Positions 52,988 to 53,655 of a stretch of 53,655 nt of DNA are shown piece by piece. The notes below the pieces were generated by a model. The model was not told the DNA's origin, searched no databases, and saw only the letters and a list, made by a program, of their open reading frames with translations. This stretch comes from an uncultured Verrucomicrobiota bacterium. GTDB lineage: Bacteria; Verrucomicrobiota; Verrucomicrobiia; Limisphaerales; CAIQOK01. Made by a program: the position numbers and the translations under genes. The stretch lies in assembly GCA_903873415.1 (NCBI GenBank), contig CAIQOK010000007.1:1-53655 (forward strand), given 5' to 3'. Position 1 is the stretch's first letter; the number at the start of each line of letters is the position of its first letter.

Positions 52988-53655
52988 ATCATCGAAGGGC
53001 AGTCGGAACGACAAACGGGAGAAATAAAACATGAATTGCAGCAGACCCTGAAGCTATGAAAGGTTTTACGGAGTGCGCCAGGGGACAGGCGCACTCCATC
53101 ACTTTGCCGGGAGGCAAAACCGCTGACATGCACGTCGTGGGAAAATAGGAACGACATTTCGATCATTAGAGCTATTTCCGGATGGGGGGGATGACATTCT
53201 ATCTTGTCCTTGGTCGAGACATGCTTCCAGTTGAATGAGGCTATTCCGGTTGTCCTCGATTTTTAGCAACGCCTGCTGTTCCGAACGCAGTTCCGCCGGA
53301 AGTGCGACGGCCAGCCGGAAGATTAAGAACTGGATCAACCCCGGTTCATCGCGATGCGGCAGATACCCGTTTCCAAGCCAGCCCAGAAAGCCGCCCGATG
53401 ACAGCGTCCACTCCCTCTAGCCCGCCACCAGAGAGCGCACGCCGCGAATATGAGGTGGGCTTTGGTGTTTTAGGAATAACCTTTAACCCCGGAGGAAACT
53501 GTCTCCCAATTTCAGCATTTGTTTGGTCCCGCTCCGCTGAAGGTTCCAGGATGAAGCTGCCCCGCCGTTTCTGAGTTCGTGACCTCAAAGCCGGGAATCA
53601 ATACGCTACAAGACTGAGGGGGCATGGTGGAGGGAGCCCGTAGGGCGACCGGAAC
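52988..53655. other. right-edge stretch with no recognised gene
   Basis: Open frames of up to 90 codons exist on both strands (for example 53099-53338 minus, 53346-53588 minus) without recognisable domains or good starts. The only clear feature is the hairpin at 53070-53097. Confidence 0.5.
53070..53097. repeat. perfect 10-bp inverted repeat
   Basis: GGAGTGCGCC (53070-53079) and GGCGCACTCC (53088-53097) are exact reverse complements with an 8-base loop. No T-run follows. It may be a dispersed hairpin element. Confidence 0.6.

Noticed and set aside
1-53655. CRISPR arrays, rRNA genes, insertion sequences or prophage genes
   Set aside because: No regularly spaced repeats, rRNA signatures, transposases, integrases or phage structural genes were seen.

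Overview
This window looks like chromosomal DNA of a Gram-negative bacterium of the Verrucomicrobiota or a close PVC-group relative. That is an inference from gene content: a long cell-division and wall cluster running from mraZ to ftsZ, an unfamiliar extra gene between mraZ and rsmH, a divergent FtsZ, and fragments of a chemoreceptor type I know from Verrucomicrobia. No rRNA or other taxonomic anchor is present, and the sequence simply stops at both ends.

Region by region. (1) 1-9538 is a surface-glycan locus: a plus-strand family 9 glycosyltransferase, then minus-strand genes for a nucleotidyltransferase/GHMP-kinase fusion, two duplicated family 2 glycosyltransferases, a multi-membrane lipid-linked glycosyltransferase, a polyprenyl-phosphate glycosyltransferase, two NAD-dependent sugar epimerases and a hotdog thioesterase. 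(2) 9689-9764 is a tRNA-Ile with a CAT anticodon, followed by about 850 bases without a gene and a carotenoid-type membrane protein. (3) 11477-31101, all on the minus strand, is the dcw cluster, read mraZ, unknown gene, rsmH, ftsL-like, ftsI, murF, mraY, a LysM gene, ftsW, murG, murB, ddl, ftsQ, ftsA, ftsZ, and then three CNNM/CBS membrane proteins. murE, murD and murC are not in the cluster. Genes are mostly joined by ATGA-type overlaps, which implies coupled translation. A promoter embedded in four 10-bp-spaced MraZ-type repeats lies just upstream of mraZ. (4) 31339-42888 is housekeeping: queA, a RibD-type reductase, a cobalamin adenosyltransferase, a Gfo/Idh/MocA oxidoreductase and CbiX, a frameshifted rlpA, tyrA-aroA-cmk-plsC, a small DUF4404-like protein, tmk and cysS. 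(5) 43083-47995 is a TetR-MFP-RND efflux operon with a clear palindromic operator over its promoter. (6) 48000-53655 is a decayed region. It has chemoreceptor fragments in scrambled order, an unrecognised open frame, xylulokinase, an orphan membrane fusion protein, a truncated and frameshifted hsdM with an in-frame tandem repeat, and several perfect hairpins.

How the genes work together: MurF, MraY, MurG, MurB and Ddl make lipid II precursors (the other three Mur ligases must be encoded elsewhere), FtsW and FtsI polymerise and crosslink septal wall, and FtsZ, FtsA, FtsQ and the FtsL-like protein build the divisome. The glycan locus makes and modifies nucleotide-activated sugars and transfers them to surface polymers. 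No complete mobile element, CRISPR array or wholly new multi-gene system was recognised. The most unusual points are the reduced dcw cluster with its MraZ operator, the changed FtsZ catalytic loop, and the gene remnants near the right end.
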